From Aurantiochytrium sp. KH105 (lineage: Eukaryota; Sar; Bigyra; Thraustochytrida; Thraustochytriidae): a DNA stretch of 64,000 nt. Of the stretch, positions 1 through 7,931 are shown in pieces. The position numbers and the translations under genes were made by a program. Position 1 is the stretch's first letter. Each line of letters begins with the position of its first letter. The notes beneath the pieces were generated by a model that was given only the letters and a program-made list of their open reading frames with translations, was not told where the DNA came from and made no database searches. The stretch covers positions 1 to 64,000 of the forward strand of contig BGKB01000206.1 of assembly GCA_003116975.1 (NCBI GenBank). Reading direction: 5' to 3'.

Positions 1-2
1 AT

Positions 3-3000
3 CTAATCGACAGCTCCTACAAAGAACCCAGCACGCCAGATTCCGAGGAGAACGAGGAAGTGGTCTCAACGGGTCTTGAGGATATCGAAAGCTCAGACGA
101 ATTGAAGAGTTTTATCGCAATAGTCAAACAACGCATCGTCAGCGCAGAAGCTCTTCGTGGAATTGGCAGAGCTCGGGAGATGAGAGAATTGGTCAATCTC
201 ATAAGAAAGCGCTTTCCACCGTCAAATCACTACCAGCTTTCTACAGAGGATCTTCAGAGCATCGAAGTTGCTCAGGAGATGAAGGCTTTCGTAGAATTGA
301 TCAAGAATCGGTACAGAGAGCTTGACGCCTTAAGCCCCAACTTCAAGGTGGTCGACTCATCAAAACTTGTTCGCGATTTACACGTCCTTCCTTTGATGCG
401 GCAGTTCGTTTGTCTGATCAGCCGGTCCTGCGGAATGCCCAGTCGGCGGGACGGGCTACTTTCCGAGGTGATCTTTAACTCTATCGAAAGCTCGTACGAA
501 CTGAGAGAGTTTGCCGTGCTAATTTACAGGCGTATCAATCTGGCGGATTCGTCGTGTACAACAGCGAATGAAGTAAGGGTCTTCAAGTTTAACTTGGTGC
601 TGGCCAGCGGATCTGCTTTTTGTACGGAGTCAAACAACGAGTCGATACCCAACTTAGACGGCGAGATTCTTTCTTTCTTTCCTCAGGACATATGCCAGAA
701 CCTGAAACACCTAAGTGGCGGCTTGGAGGAGAATGAAAAGGAACAAAAGGAACTTCAAGATATCTTGCGGAATTGTTTCGAAGAACTTTTTGTGGAAATT
801 CGCAAGACAGATGCCGTTCTTGGGATCCTCCTCGACGCTGGAGCAGACATCGATCACGTTGATGACCAGGGCAATCCAGCCTTTGACGATGACTATCGTA
901 TTGAGTACTTCAAAACGAGAGAAGAGGAGCTCAGAGCAGCGCTTGAGAAACGGAGCAAGCTGGCTCACGACCAGCCAATATTCAAGGGAAAAATTGTTCA
1001 TCACGCCGTGCATGCCATGTGGGTTCAGCAGGGCTTCCGCTGCATAGCCTGCTGTGCTCTGGTGTACTGGGTCATTCTCTTGGCCTTGCTGACTCTCGTC
1101 GCCATCCGATACAGCGGATGTGACGTGTATGAGTCCTTCTCTGTACAAGCAAGTGTTGTCAATCGCATGTCATCCGGCGACGCAGGAACTCTGGAAGATG
1201 TCAAAGATTTGGACAGCTGGAACAACTACGTCGAAAACGTCTTTGTTGAAGCCTTATGGCCATCCGAGTCTGACTTGCATGTGGACGCTGATAGCTGGAG
1301 ATTCGGTCAAGGCCTCGTTCTCCTCGGCAGGCCCCGTTATCGTCAGATTCGGACGCGAGCCGATAGTTGCTCTGCGACCATGCCTTCATTACTGTCCGTA
1401 GTCGAAACCCCCTGCTATGCGCCGTACTCGCAAGGCACCTTTTCGTCCTTGGATGCAACGATCGAAGATAGGTCCCCACATGAATGCATGCTGCGCGGCG
1501 CCGAAAGTCATATCATCAACTGGATAGACAGCCCGGCAGTCCCCTTTTTCGGTAAATTCGGTTTTTACAAAGGTGGTGGCTCGAGCGTCGTCTTGTCGTC
1601 AAATAAGACCGCGACACAGCAGCTCCTGCAAGACCTTCGCTCATGCGAGTTCATCTCCATGGGCACTCGGCTAGCAGCTCTAGAAGTTACGCTGTATTCG
1701 AGGTCTCACGAGTTGTTCGTGCATGGGCGCGTTTTCATGGAGCACACAACAACGGGAGGAGTGTTCGCCGACCAGCGATGGGAGACCCGCAAGCTCGTGA
1801 GCTATGAATCGACCGACGATCGACACCGGTTGCGGATTGAAGGGATGATGACAATACTCTTCCTTGTGCACTTCTCTCGCGAGATTTATCGGATGCTGGA
1901 CTCAATGTGTGGGACGCAAAAACAAAAGATTGATGGTGCAAGTGAGCAAGCAGCGTCCAACGGTGATGACGATGGCGCCATGCCGGGGTTAGTTGTGGTG
2001 TTGGACCCAGAGGAAAAACAGTGGTGGTTTTGCACTTCCGAAGAACCAAGGAAAGGTCCATCGCGATTCATCTCGACCGATCGTTCGAGAAGCTTTGCAC
2101 GTGAGCGTCTCGAGAGGATTCAAACCGAATGTCCCGAATTTCGGCCGAGACGCTTCAGCGTTGGAGAGCATGTAATAGTGAGGAATGGACCTGGCAGGAA
2201 AGGGTGCTCCGGATATGTTGTTTCTGTCAACGAATGCAATAAGCGCTTGACGTACTCGGTGTTAAGTCTGGGACACGGGTCGAGACTGATTCAAGATGTA
2301 CCTGAAGACGCAGTCGAAGTCGGATCCGACATTCCCGTGATGAAATTGCGCAAAAGGAGTTCCACGAAACACCCCTTATCGGATGCCAATCGTCAACGAA
2401 GCGAGCGAAGAAAGTTTCATTCTCGACTCCGTGGCTGGATGTCCGGCGCCCAAAGGGTATGGCAAAGCAATCGAGTGGATAATATTGTGAAAATGTGCAC
2501 ACTGGTGCTGGATGGCTTGCCTGCGTTTTGGCAAAGGGTGTGGCAAAGCATTCAACCTGATAGGATTGTGAAAACGTGCGCTCAGTTCATGGATAATTTG
2601 CCAGCGTATTGGTCGGATCCTTTCAATTACGTGGACCTCAGCATCATGATTCTCTTCCTTTGGCTGGTTGTTACACATATAGAGCTCGTCCATGGCGCTG
2701 CCCAGAGGAGCTCGGATTGGCTAGAGAACTCGGAGCGTGATGTGTTTATCGATGTTTCGGATCTGATGTGGCTTTCGACGGTAAGGCAATACCTGCTCGG
2801 GGGCGTTGTCTTTCTCTGCTATCTCAAGACCCTCGAATACTTGCGGGTGGCCGCGACCTTTGCAGTTCCAGTCATGATCATTATTGGCATGCTTGCCAAG
2901 CTGATGAGTTTTCTCACCATCTTGGCTGTCTTCGTTTTGGCCTTTGGAATCTTCGACTACGTAGTTTTCGGGCTCAAGTATGCGCCTGTCAACTCAGTTA

Positions 3001-3515
3001 TGAAAGCACTCGTCTTCACATTGCGAGGAGCCCTTGGCGAGCTGGACTTTGATGGCAAATACGAGATGGACCAGGTTGTCGGTACGGGCATGACGATGCT
3101 GGCAGCCGTGCTCTTGGTGATTCTCCTTCTCAACCTGCTCATTGCGGTAATGAGTGAAGCGTACGAGGATGTGAAGGCAACGGCAGAAGCACGCTGGTGC
3201 TACAGGCAGTACAAGGCAATTCATGATTGGGAAGACAACAAGCAACTCAGACGATGGTATGAGAAAGGAAGAATGTGTTGGCGTATGATGGCCGTCAGAC
3301 CTCTGCTCTGCCAGATATGCAAACCGTTTTGCACTTGTCTCGGATTTGACTTCAGCGAAAAAGATCGACCTTCGCGGGCAAGAGAATGGCCGTGTCGTTC
3401 TATCCGCGTCACTCCGTCTGATGCTCATATGGAAGAAAGCCAGATCAAGTCGGGCCGAGGCCTGGCATCATTGGGCAGCAATATTGCGTCTTCTTCTTTA
3501 GAATTCGACAACTGA
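3..3515 (+). CDS. Polycystin (PKD2/TRP-type) cation channel, 5' end outside window
   Basis: The reading frame is open from base 3 with no stop, so the N-terminus lies upstream and the visible 1,170 residues are a C-terminal part. Residue numbers here count from the GTG at base 60. Residues 10-180 hold about five degenerate helical repeats (pattern IESSxELKxFxxLIxxR). Membrane segment S1 is near 325-350. It is followed by a polycystin-type extracellular domain (about 384-580) with the family motifs LLGRPRYRQIR, a Cys pair around SCSATM...ETPCY, and TTGGVF. S2 is near 594-612. A long cytoplasmic insert follows, with an SH3/KOW-like barrel at 696-757. S3 is near 853-878, and S6 (LLVILLLNLLIAVMSEAYE) near 1017-1035, typical of PKD2/TRP channels. 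Codon use is less GC3-biased than in the metabolic genes. The channel family is confident; gating and location are unknown. Confidence 0.85.
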   Translation, partial: LIDSSYKEPSTPDSEENEEVVSTGLEDIESSDELKSFIAIVKQRIVSAEALRGIGRAREMRELVNLIRKRFPPSNHYQLSTEDLQSIEVAQEMKAFVELIKNRYRELDALSPNFKVVDSSKLVRDLHVLPLMRQFVCLISRSCGMPSRRDGLLSEVIFNSIESSYELREFAVLIYRRINLADSSCTTANEVRVFKFNLVLASGSAFCTESNNESIPNLDGEILSFFPQDICQNLKHLSGGLEENEKEQKELQDILRNCFEELFVEIRKTDAVLGILLDAGADIDHVDDQGNPAFDDDYRIEYFKTREEELRAALEKRSKLAHDQPIFKGKIVHHAVHAMWVQQGFRCIACCALVYWVILLALLTLVAIRYSGCDVYESFSVQASVVNRMSSGDAGTLEDVKDLDSWNNYVENVFVEALWPSESDLHVDADSWRFGQGLVLLGRPRYRQIRTRADSCSATMPSLLSVVETPCYAPYSQGTFSSLDATIEDRSPHECMLRGAESHIINWIDSPAVPFFGKFGFYKGGGSSVVLSSNKTATQQLLQDLRSCEFISMGTRLAALEVTLYSRSHELFVHGRVFMEHTTTGGVFADQRWETRKLVSYESTDDRHRLRIEGMMTILFLVHFSREIYRMLDSMCGTQKQKIDGASEQAASNGDDDGAMPGLVVVLDPEEKQWWFCTSEEPRKGPSRFISTDRSRSFARERLERIQTECPEFRPRRFSVGEHVIVRNGPGRKGCSGYVVSVNECNKRLTYSVLSLGHGSRLIQDVPEDAVEVGSDIPVMKLRKRSSTKHPLSDANRQRSERRKFHSRLRGWMSGAQRVWQSNRVDNIVKMCTLVLDGLPAFWQRVWQSIQPDRIVKTCAQFMDNLPAYWSDPFNYVDLSIMILFLWLVVTHIELVHGAAQRSSDWLENSERDVFIDVSDLMWLSTVRQYLLGGVVFLCYLKTLEYLRVAATFAVPVMIIIGMLAKLMSFLTILAVFVLAFGIFDYVVFGLKYAPVNSVMKALVFTLRGALGELDFDGKYEMDQVVGTGMTMLAAVLLVILLLNLLIAVMSEAYEDVKATAEARWCYRQYKAIHDWEDNKQLRRWYEKGRMCWRMMAVRPLLCQICKPFCTCLGFDFSEKDRPSRAREWPCRSIRVTPSDAHMEESQIKSGRGLASLGSNIASSSLEFDN

Positions 3516-4235
3516 ATAAGGATTCCCCTCGTGAGTTTTGCTCGCTAAACGCGACGCATTTCTGCCAACAACAACATTGTCGGACAAGGTCAGCAACAAC
3601 GACGAGGAAATGGATGGAAGTTCGAACGACGAGAATGATCCTAAAATCAAGAACATGCGTCGGAAAAGACCGGCGGCAGAAATAGCATCCTCAGGGGGTT
3701 AAACACTTTATCGCTCCTTAATTACGCAAGCCTTGTACGCCAAGACGCTCGATGCAGAATTACATTGAGCTTGCCGGGGTTCTTGGAACTTGCACTCAAT
3801 GACAAGGACGTCCACGTGCGCCACAAGGCCATTGAAGTCGTCGTCGTCGTCTTTTTCTCTTGGCCTGGCGTTCTCCGTCAGTTCAAGCGCTACGAGGCAG
3901 ATGACGTTTTTCTTCGCGCGCTCTCGCTGTGCGCCTATGTGACAAGCGCTTCATACGTGCTTACTGATGAACTTAATGATCAGAATGAAAGATTTTAACA
4001 AAAAAATGACGAAAAAGACACCTTGATTTTCACCTTTGGTACGAACAAAAGCAAGGAGTCGTGTTCTCCACTACTAAACTTGCGAACAAAGTCCGTAAGG
4101 AGACGAAAATATTCTACAATTTTTCAACAGTCGCGAGCTGACCCACCGTGGGCGTGCTGCATCCAAAGAGACCGTGACGAAAGACAATTGGGGGTCTTTT
4201 GGAGCAGTTCTTTCTATTGATGGAAACAAAACGAT
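3516..4235. other. Convergent intergenic region with a possible gene remnant
   Basis: This 720-base stretch separates the 3' ends of the channel gene and the minus-strand membrane protein gene. The only item of note is a 77-codon open frame at 3765-3998 (+) that reads like one HEAT-type helix pair (DKDVHVRHKAIEVV). It lacks an ATG with clear support, neighbours no second repeat in frame, and could be a gene relic or chance. Confidence 0.4.
3765..3998 (+). pseudogene. Possible remnant of a HEAT-repeat gene
   Basis: The 77 codons read as an amphipathic pattern (FLELALNDKDVHVRHKAIEVV, then FKRYEADDVFLRALSLC) suggestive of a HEAT/armadillo helix pair. The frame opens with a TTG rather than an ATG. 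The flanking frames do not continue a protein of recognisable type, which points to a fragment rather than a gene. No family could be assigned. Chance coding potential is a real alternative. Confidence 0.2.
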
Positions 4236-6290
4236 TTACTCGGCATGTGCAGGAGTCATCCTGACCGTCTTGCGCAGTGACTTGGGCATAATTGGATCAA
4301 TACAGACGAAATAGACCATTGTAACGCCGATGACAACAATGGACAGAAACAAGGTCACTGCGGCCTGACGTTGCTCCTCTGGAGACGTCTCGCCTTCTTC
4401 GTCGACTTCGACAACATCAACACCGACAAAGTTGAGGCCGCCTGAAACCGCCCACCAATAAAGTGCGAGCAGAGGCCCATTAACGACGACGGTGGCCACA
4501 TTGATCCAAAAGCGAATGTTTGAAGCTCGCACACCGTCGTAAAGAAAGAGAAACCGATCTGCAAGTGTCTGGAACTGGACAATAAAGGGTCTCACGAGCA
4601 CAAAGGCAGCCATAGAGATGATTATACCGAGAGTGCCCGAGATCAAGTACAGCCCAATGGCACCCCCACTCAAAGAAGCAAGAATGCCACCAACTGCAAG
4701 AAGCCAATGCGAGAACACATCTCGCAAGCAGCTCTCCGGGTTCTTCGTGACGGAAGCTGTCTGCCGGCGAACAATGCTGGCCTGTGTATCAACATGTTCT
4801 GAAAGACCGGGACCATCGTCAAAGGTCGCTTCATCGAGACTTGCTGCGCCATCGTCGAAAGAAGGAACTCGCCTGGGATGCTTGTGCAAGCGTCTTACCC
4901 TAACAATAAGGAATCCAAAGACAGCGAGTGCAGCAATTCCGACCACGACAGTGGACAGGAAGCCTTCGAGGTCAAGCACAAGAACCGCAAGCAGAGCATT
5001 GAATGCCTGCTCTGGAACCGCCGTGACGACCAGCATGAGAAGAACGAGAGCGCGTTCCGGCGAAGCCATCTCCCAAAGCCAAATGACAAGAGGCTTACCG
5101 TCGTCGGTCATCTTGTCAACAATGTATTTTTGTAGCATTGGGAGGTCCCGATAGAGCGAGAGAAAGACAAAGAGATTGAAGTACGCGACAATGAGCACGA
5201 GGATCCAGCGAACGATTGTAATGTCTTCCGCTACTGTATAGACGGCGCCAAAAATGAAGCTGATGACGAGAAAGGACATTTGAAGGTAAACTGCAAGCGA
5301 GTCCGCTGTCGCAGGGCGGCGGAGTACACCTCGTGCCCAGTTGCGGCCGGGAATGACGAGATCAAGACCTTGAACCGTATGCAGCCAGTGCGGCTGCGCC
5401 ATTTCGCGAAGCGCGTCGCCAACTTGATTCAGCAACGAGTATTGGAAGCTCTGTACGACGATGAGAGTAGCGAGCATGCCAATCGAGGGCTCAAAGACCA
5501 CATAAATGAGAATACCCATTATGGGATAAACGATAGTCGCCACAAAGCAAGAGAGTCCGTAGGCTTTGAGCGCCGCAGCCGTCAGATTTCGACTTGTAAA
5601 AGTAGTTGAGTTCTGCACGGCGCGGTAAAAGTATGGAGCAAGAGCGGAAGCAACGAACTCGACGGCAACCTCCACCGTCGTGAGCAAAAGTGCAATCTTG
5701 ACGTAGCTGACGTCGAGACTTTTGGCCAGCTGAAGAGACTCAAATTGCATCGCCTTGCCGACAATCCACGAAAGCGAATCGATCGCGGAGAGCGAAAACA
5801 CGAGTCGTGCGCTGTGCAGGCGCTCATGGGCCGTGAATGGCGGCACGGGCATTTCAGGATCTACGATATCTCCTGATGTGTGGGTTGGCTTTTTCCTGCT
5901 AGACTCTTGCGAATTAAGTCCAGACTCTGGGTGAATTCTTCCGTTTGGAAAGGCGTCCTCAAGCGTTCCGTGTCTACTACCATCGCTTGACGAAGAAGGT
6001 CTTCCTCTCGCTGCGTTAATCTGGTTTGCCTCGTCAACACCAGAAGATTTGGCGGCGATATTGACACCATGGTCGTTGCTCTCCGCTTGCTCTTGCTTTT
6101 GATCTCTCTCTTGCTCTTGCTCATTGGAGTTCTCGCTGTCGTTTCTGGGTACCTCCACGCCGACGTGCAAGGTGAGCAGCTCGAGGATCAGCTTCGTCCG
6201 CCTTTTCAAGTCGAACGCATCGTTGTTGACGGCTCTCCGTTCTTCCCTCGACGCAGCGCTCTGCGTCGCGCGCGGGTCGGCGGACGCCAT
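4236..6290 (-). CDS. Polytopic membrane protein of unknown family (684 aa)
   Basis: A single uninterrupted frame of 684 codons starts at an ATG (complement of 6288-6290). The first ~160 residues are hydrophilic, Ser/Glu/Gln-rich and probably cytosolic (EQEQERDQKQEQ). The remainder carries roughly eleven hydrophobic segments of 18-25 residues, for example KIALLLTTVEVAVEFVASAL and FWINVATVVVNGPLLALYWW. A polar loop of about 60 residues (near 480-530) separates the last four or five segments from the rest. The layout resembles a secondary transporter or a channel-like protein, but I recognise no family signature. The gene is convergent with the upstream channel gene and divergent from the TEX264-like gene. 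That it is a real gene is well supported by length and hydropathy; its function is unassigned. Confidence 0.75.
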   Translation of the reverse strand: MASADPRATQSAASREERRAVNNDAFDLKRRTKLILELLTLHVGVEVPRNDSENSNEQEQERDQKQEQAESNDHGVNIAAKSSGVDEANQINAARGRPSSSSDGSRHGTLEDAFPNGRIHPESGLNSQESSRKKPTHTSGDIVDPEMPVPPFTAHERLHSARLVFSLSAIDSLSWIVGKAMQFESLQLAKSLDVSYVKIALLLTTVEVAVEFVASALAPYFYRAVQNSTTFTSRNLTAAALKAYGLSCFVATIVYPIMGILIYVVFEPSIGMLATLIVVQSFQYSLLNQVGDALREMAQPHWLHTVQGLDLVIPGRNWARGVLRRPATADSLAVYLQMSFLVISFIFGAVYTVAEDITIVRWILVLIVAYFNLFVFLSLYRDLPMLQKYIVDKMTDDGKPLVIWLWEMASPERALVLLMLVVTAVPEQAFNALLAVLVLDLEGFLSTVVVGIAALAVFGFLIVRVRRLHKHPRRVPSFDDGAASLDEATFDDGPGLSEHVDTQASIVRRQTASVTKNPESCLRDVFSHWLLAVGGILASLSGGAIGLYLISGTLGIIISMAAFVLVRPFIVQFQTLADRFLFLYDGVRASNIRFWINVATVVVNGPLLALYWWAVSGGLNFVGVDVVEVDEEGETSPEEQRQAAVTLFLSIVVIGVTMVYFVCIDPIMPKSLRKTVRMTPAHAE

Positions 6291-6745
6291 GTCTCCTCTA
6301 CTTTCCTCTCAGACCCTTCGTCTCGGGTCGTCGAGGAGATCGCGCGCGCGCTCTCTCGCAACGAAACGAATCTGGGAGTGCGGGCCATCCGCCATAGTTC
6401 TTCCACGCAAGCACGCCAAAGCACACACACATTTCTTGTCGTCGTAGAAGAAGCACTCCGCTGTGAGGAAGAACGCATTTCTTCGGCCAGTTTGCCTTCT
6501 CAGATGATCACGTTCGACCCGTCGCGGCGGAGCTCGTTCTTCGTTTCTCCGGGCAAGCTCTTGAGGTTGTTCCGGCTGGCTTTGGCCTCCTTTCTCTCAA
6601 ATCATTTGTGCAGGCATGTGCATGGAATGAACTCGGGAAAAAATCATCATTGGCGGATGCTAGCTAGCAAGATGCTTGATGCCAAGCTGCACTGCTTGAT
6701 GCATATCGGGATTGCGAGGCCCAGGCCGGGACGGGAGACGGGACG
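6291..6745. promoter_or_regulatory. Divergent upstream region, membrane protein / TEX264-like
   Basis: These 455 bases must hold both 5' leaders and promoters of the two divergent genes. I see no TATA box, repeat or conserved element that I can support. Confidence 0.4.
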
Positions 6746-7414
6746 ATGAGCGGCGTGTTGGAGCGCGTGAGTGCGCGGGCCGAGGGCGTGAGCGCGTGGG
6801 AGGTCGCGGGCGCGGCAGCTGCAGTGGGTGTTGCAGCCGCCGTCGCGTACGCGTGGCGGCTAGGCGTGTTTTCGTCCATGAAGGTGGAAAAGGTCGAAAG
6901 AGCGCCCATGACCGTGGCCGTGCAAAGTCTACAGTGCAACGTTGCGGACCTCGGTGGCCACTTTGAGCGTGTGATTGGTCTCTTCAACGAGGCGCTCCCA
7001 GCATTCAAGAATCGGCACCTCCCGCTCGGGATCTACTACGATGATCCTGCGGCCTTGGAGGATCCAGACAAGCTTCGCGTGGACGTGGGCGTGGTGTTGC
7101 TGGGCTCTGACGGCAGTTCCAAGCTCGACGCCGACGAGAGCGAAATTGATAAAGCATTGAAACCCCATGGCTTGAAGCTTGCGACGATTGCCAAAGGCGA
7201 GTTTGTGCAGGGAGAATGGCCTTTTGTGAACCGACTTTCGTTCGCGATTGGTCCCATGAAATTCTACGGAAAGGCAATGAAAATTGCTGCAGAGGAAAGC
7301 TCAATCCAAGAGTGGACGGGATCGCTCGAGATTCATCACATGGGCGCCACACCACCTTACACCGAATACGTACTGCCTCTGACGCAGGCGATTCAAATTA
7401 CAGATTTCAAGTAA
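6746..7414 (+). CDS. TEX264-like membrane-anchored GyrI-like domain protein
   Basis: The 222-residue protein begins with a short N-terminus and one hydrophobic segment (about 18-42, AAAAVGVAAAVAYAW), which is followed by a GyrI/SOUL-like ligand-binding fold filling residues 55-215. The family marker GIYYDDPAALEDPDKLR corresponds to the YYDNP...PDKCR motif of human TEX264, and the EWPF/LSFAIGPMKFYGK stretch follows in the expected place. In animals TEX264 is an ER-anchored ER-phagy receptor and p97 partner. Its long disordered C-terminal tail with the LC3-interacting motif is absent here, because the protein stops about seven residues after the domain. The domain and anchor are seen; a role in ER-phagy would be inference and is weakened by the missing tail. 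The ATG at 6746 is the first in frame with the anchor. Confidence 0.75.
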   Translation: MSGVLERVSARAEGVSAWEVAGAAAAVGVAAAVAYAWRLGVFSSMKVEKVERAPMTVAVQSLQCNVADLGGHFERVIGLFNEALPAFKNRHLPLGIYYDDPAALEDPDKLRVDVGVVLLGSDGSSKLDADESEIDKALKPHGLKLATIAKGEFVQGEWPFVNRLSFAIGPMKFYGKAMKIAAEESSIQEWTGSLEIHHMGATPPYTEYVLPLTQAIQITDFK

Positions 7415-7931
7415 CAATATTGATACCGTAGTGAAGATTGCGGAACAAGTTGTCGACGCGGTGCAGATGCGGGGGACGGCGATCTGCAAAGAAAAATCTT
7501 TTGCTTTTCGCATGGCACGAAAAGAATGCGAGAGTTTGTTTGGGACAACTCGCTGGGCTTTTTGAGTTCGCTTCAAGAGAGGAGGAGGGGGGGGTGGCAT
7601 TTACAGCAAGATGGCCAATGGTGCGAGAGAGAGAGAAGTTGGCCAGATGTCCTTCCATGACCACTGAATGGCCTTTGTGGATACGGCGGCCATCACCGGG
7701 CGCAAGATCGAGACGAAGCACCTTATAAATGTGTCTTGCTCAAATGAGCTAAGATTTGTTCGCTACCTCGATCAATTACAGAAGCGCCAGCCAGCTGCAG
7801 CTTGCCAGACTGCCAGCCAGCCTGAAAGCGTCGACTATTGTTTGTGGGAATAAAGGAAATGTCTTGTTGGTTGCACAAAGAGACGGACGTTGCACAGAAA
7901 GACGAAAATGTCATTCAAGAATCATATATAC
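7415..7931. other. Convergent 3' intergenic region
   Basis: This 517-base stretch lies between the TEX264-like stop and the ArgD-ArgJ stop. It presumably carries both 3' untranslated regions. A G-run (GGGGGG, near 7587-7593) is the only notable composition; no gene is supported. Confidence 0.4.
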
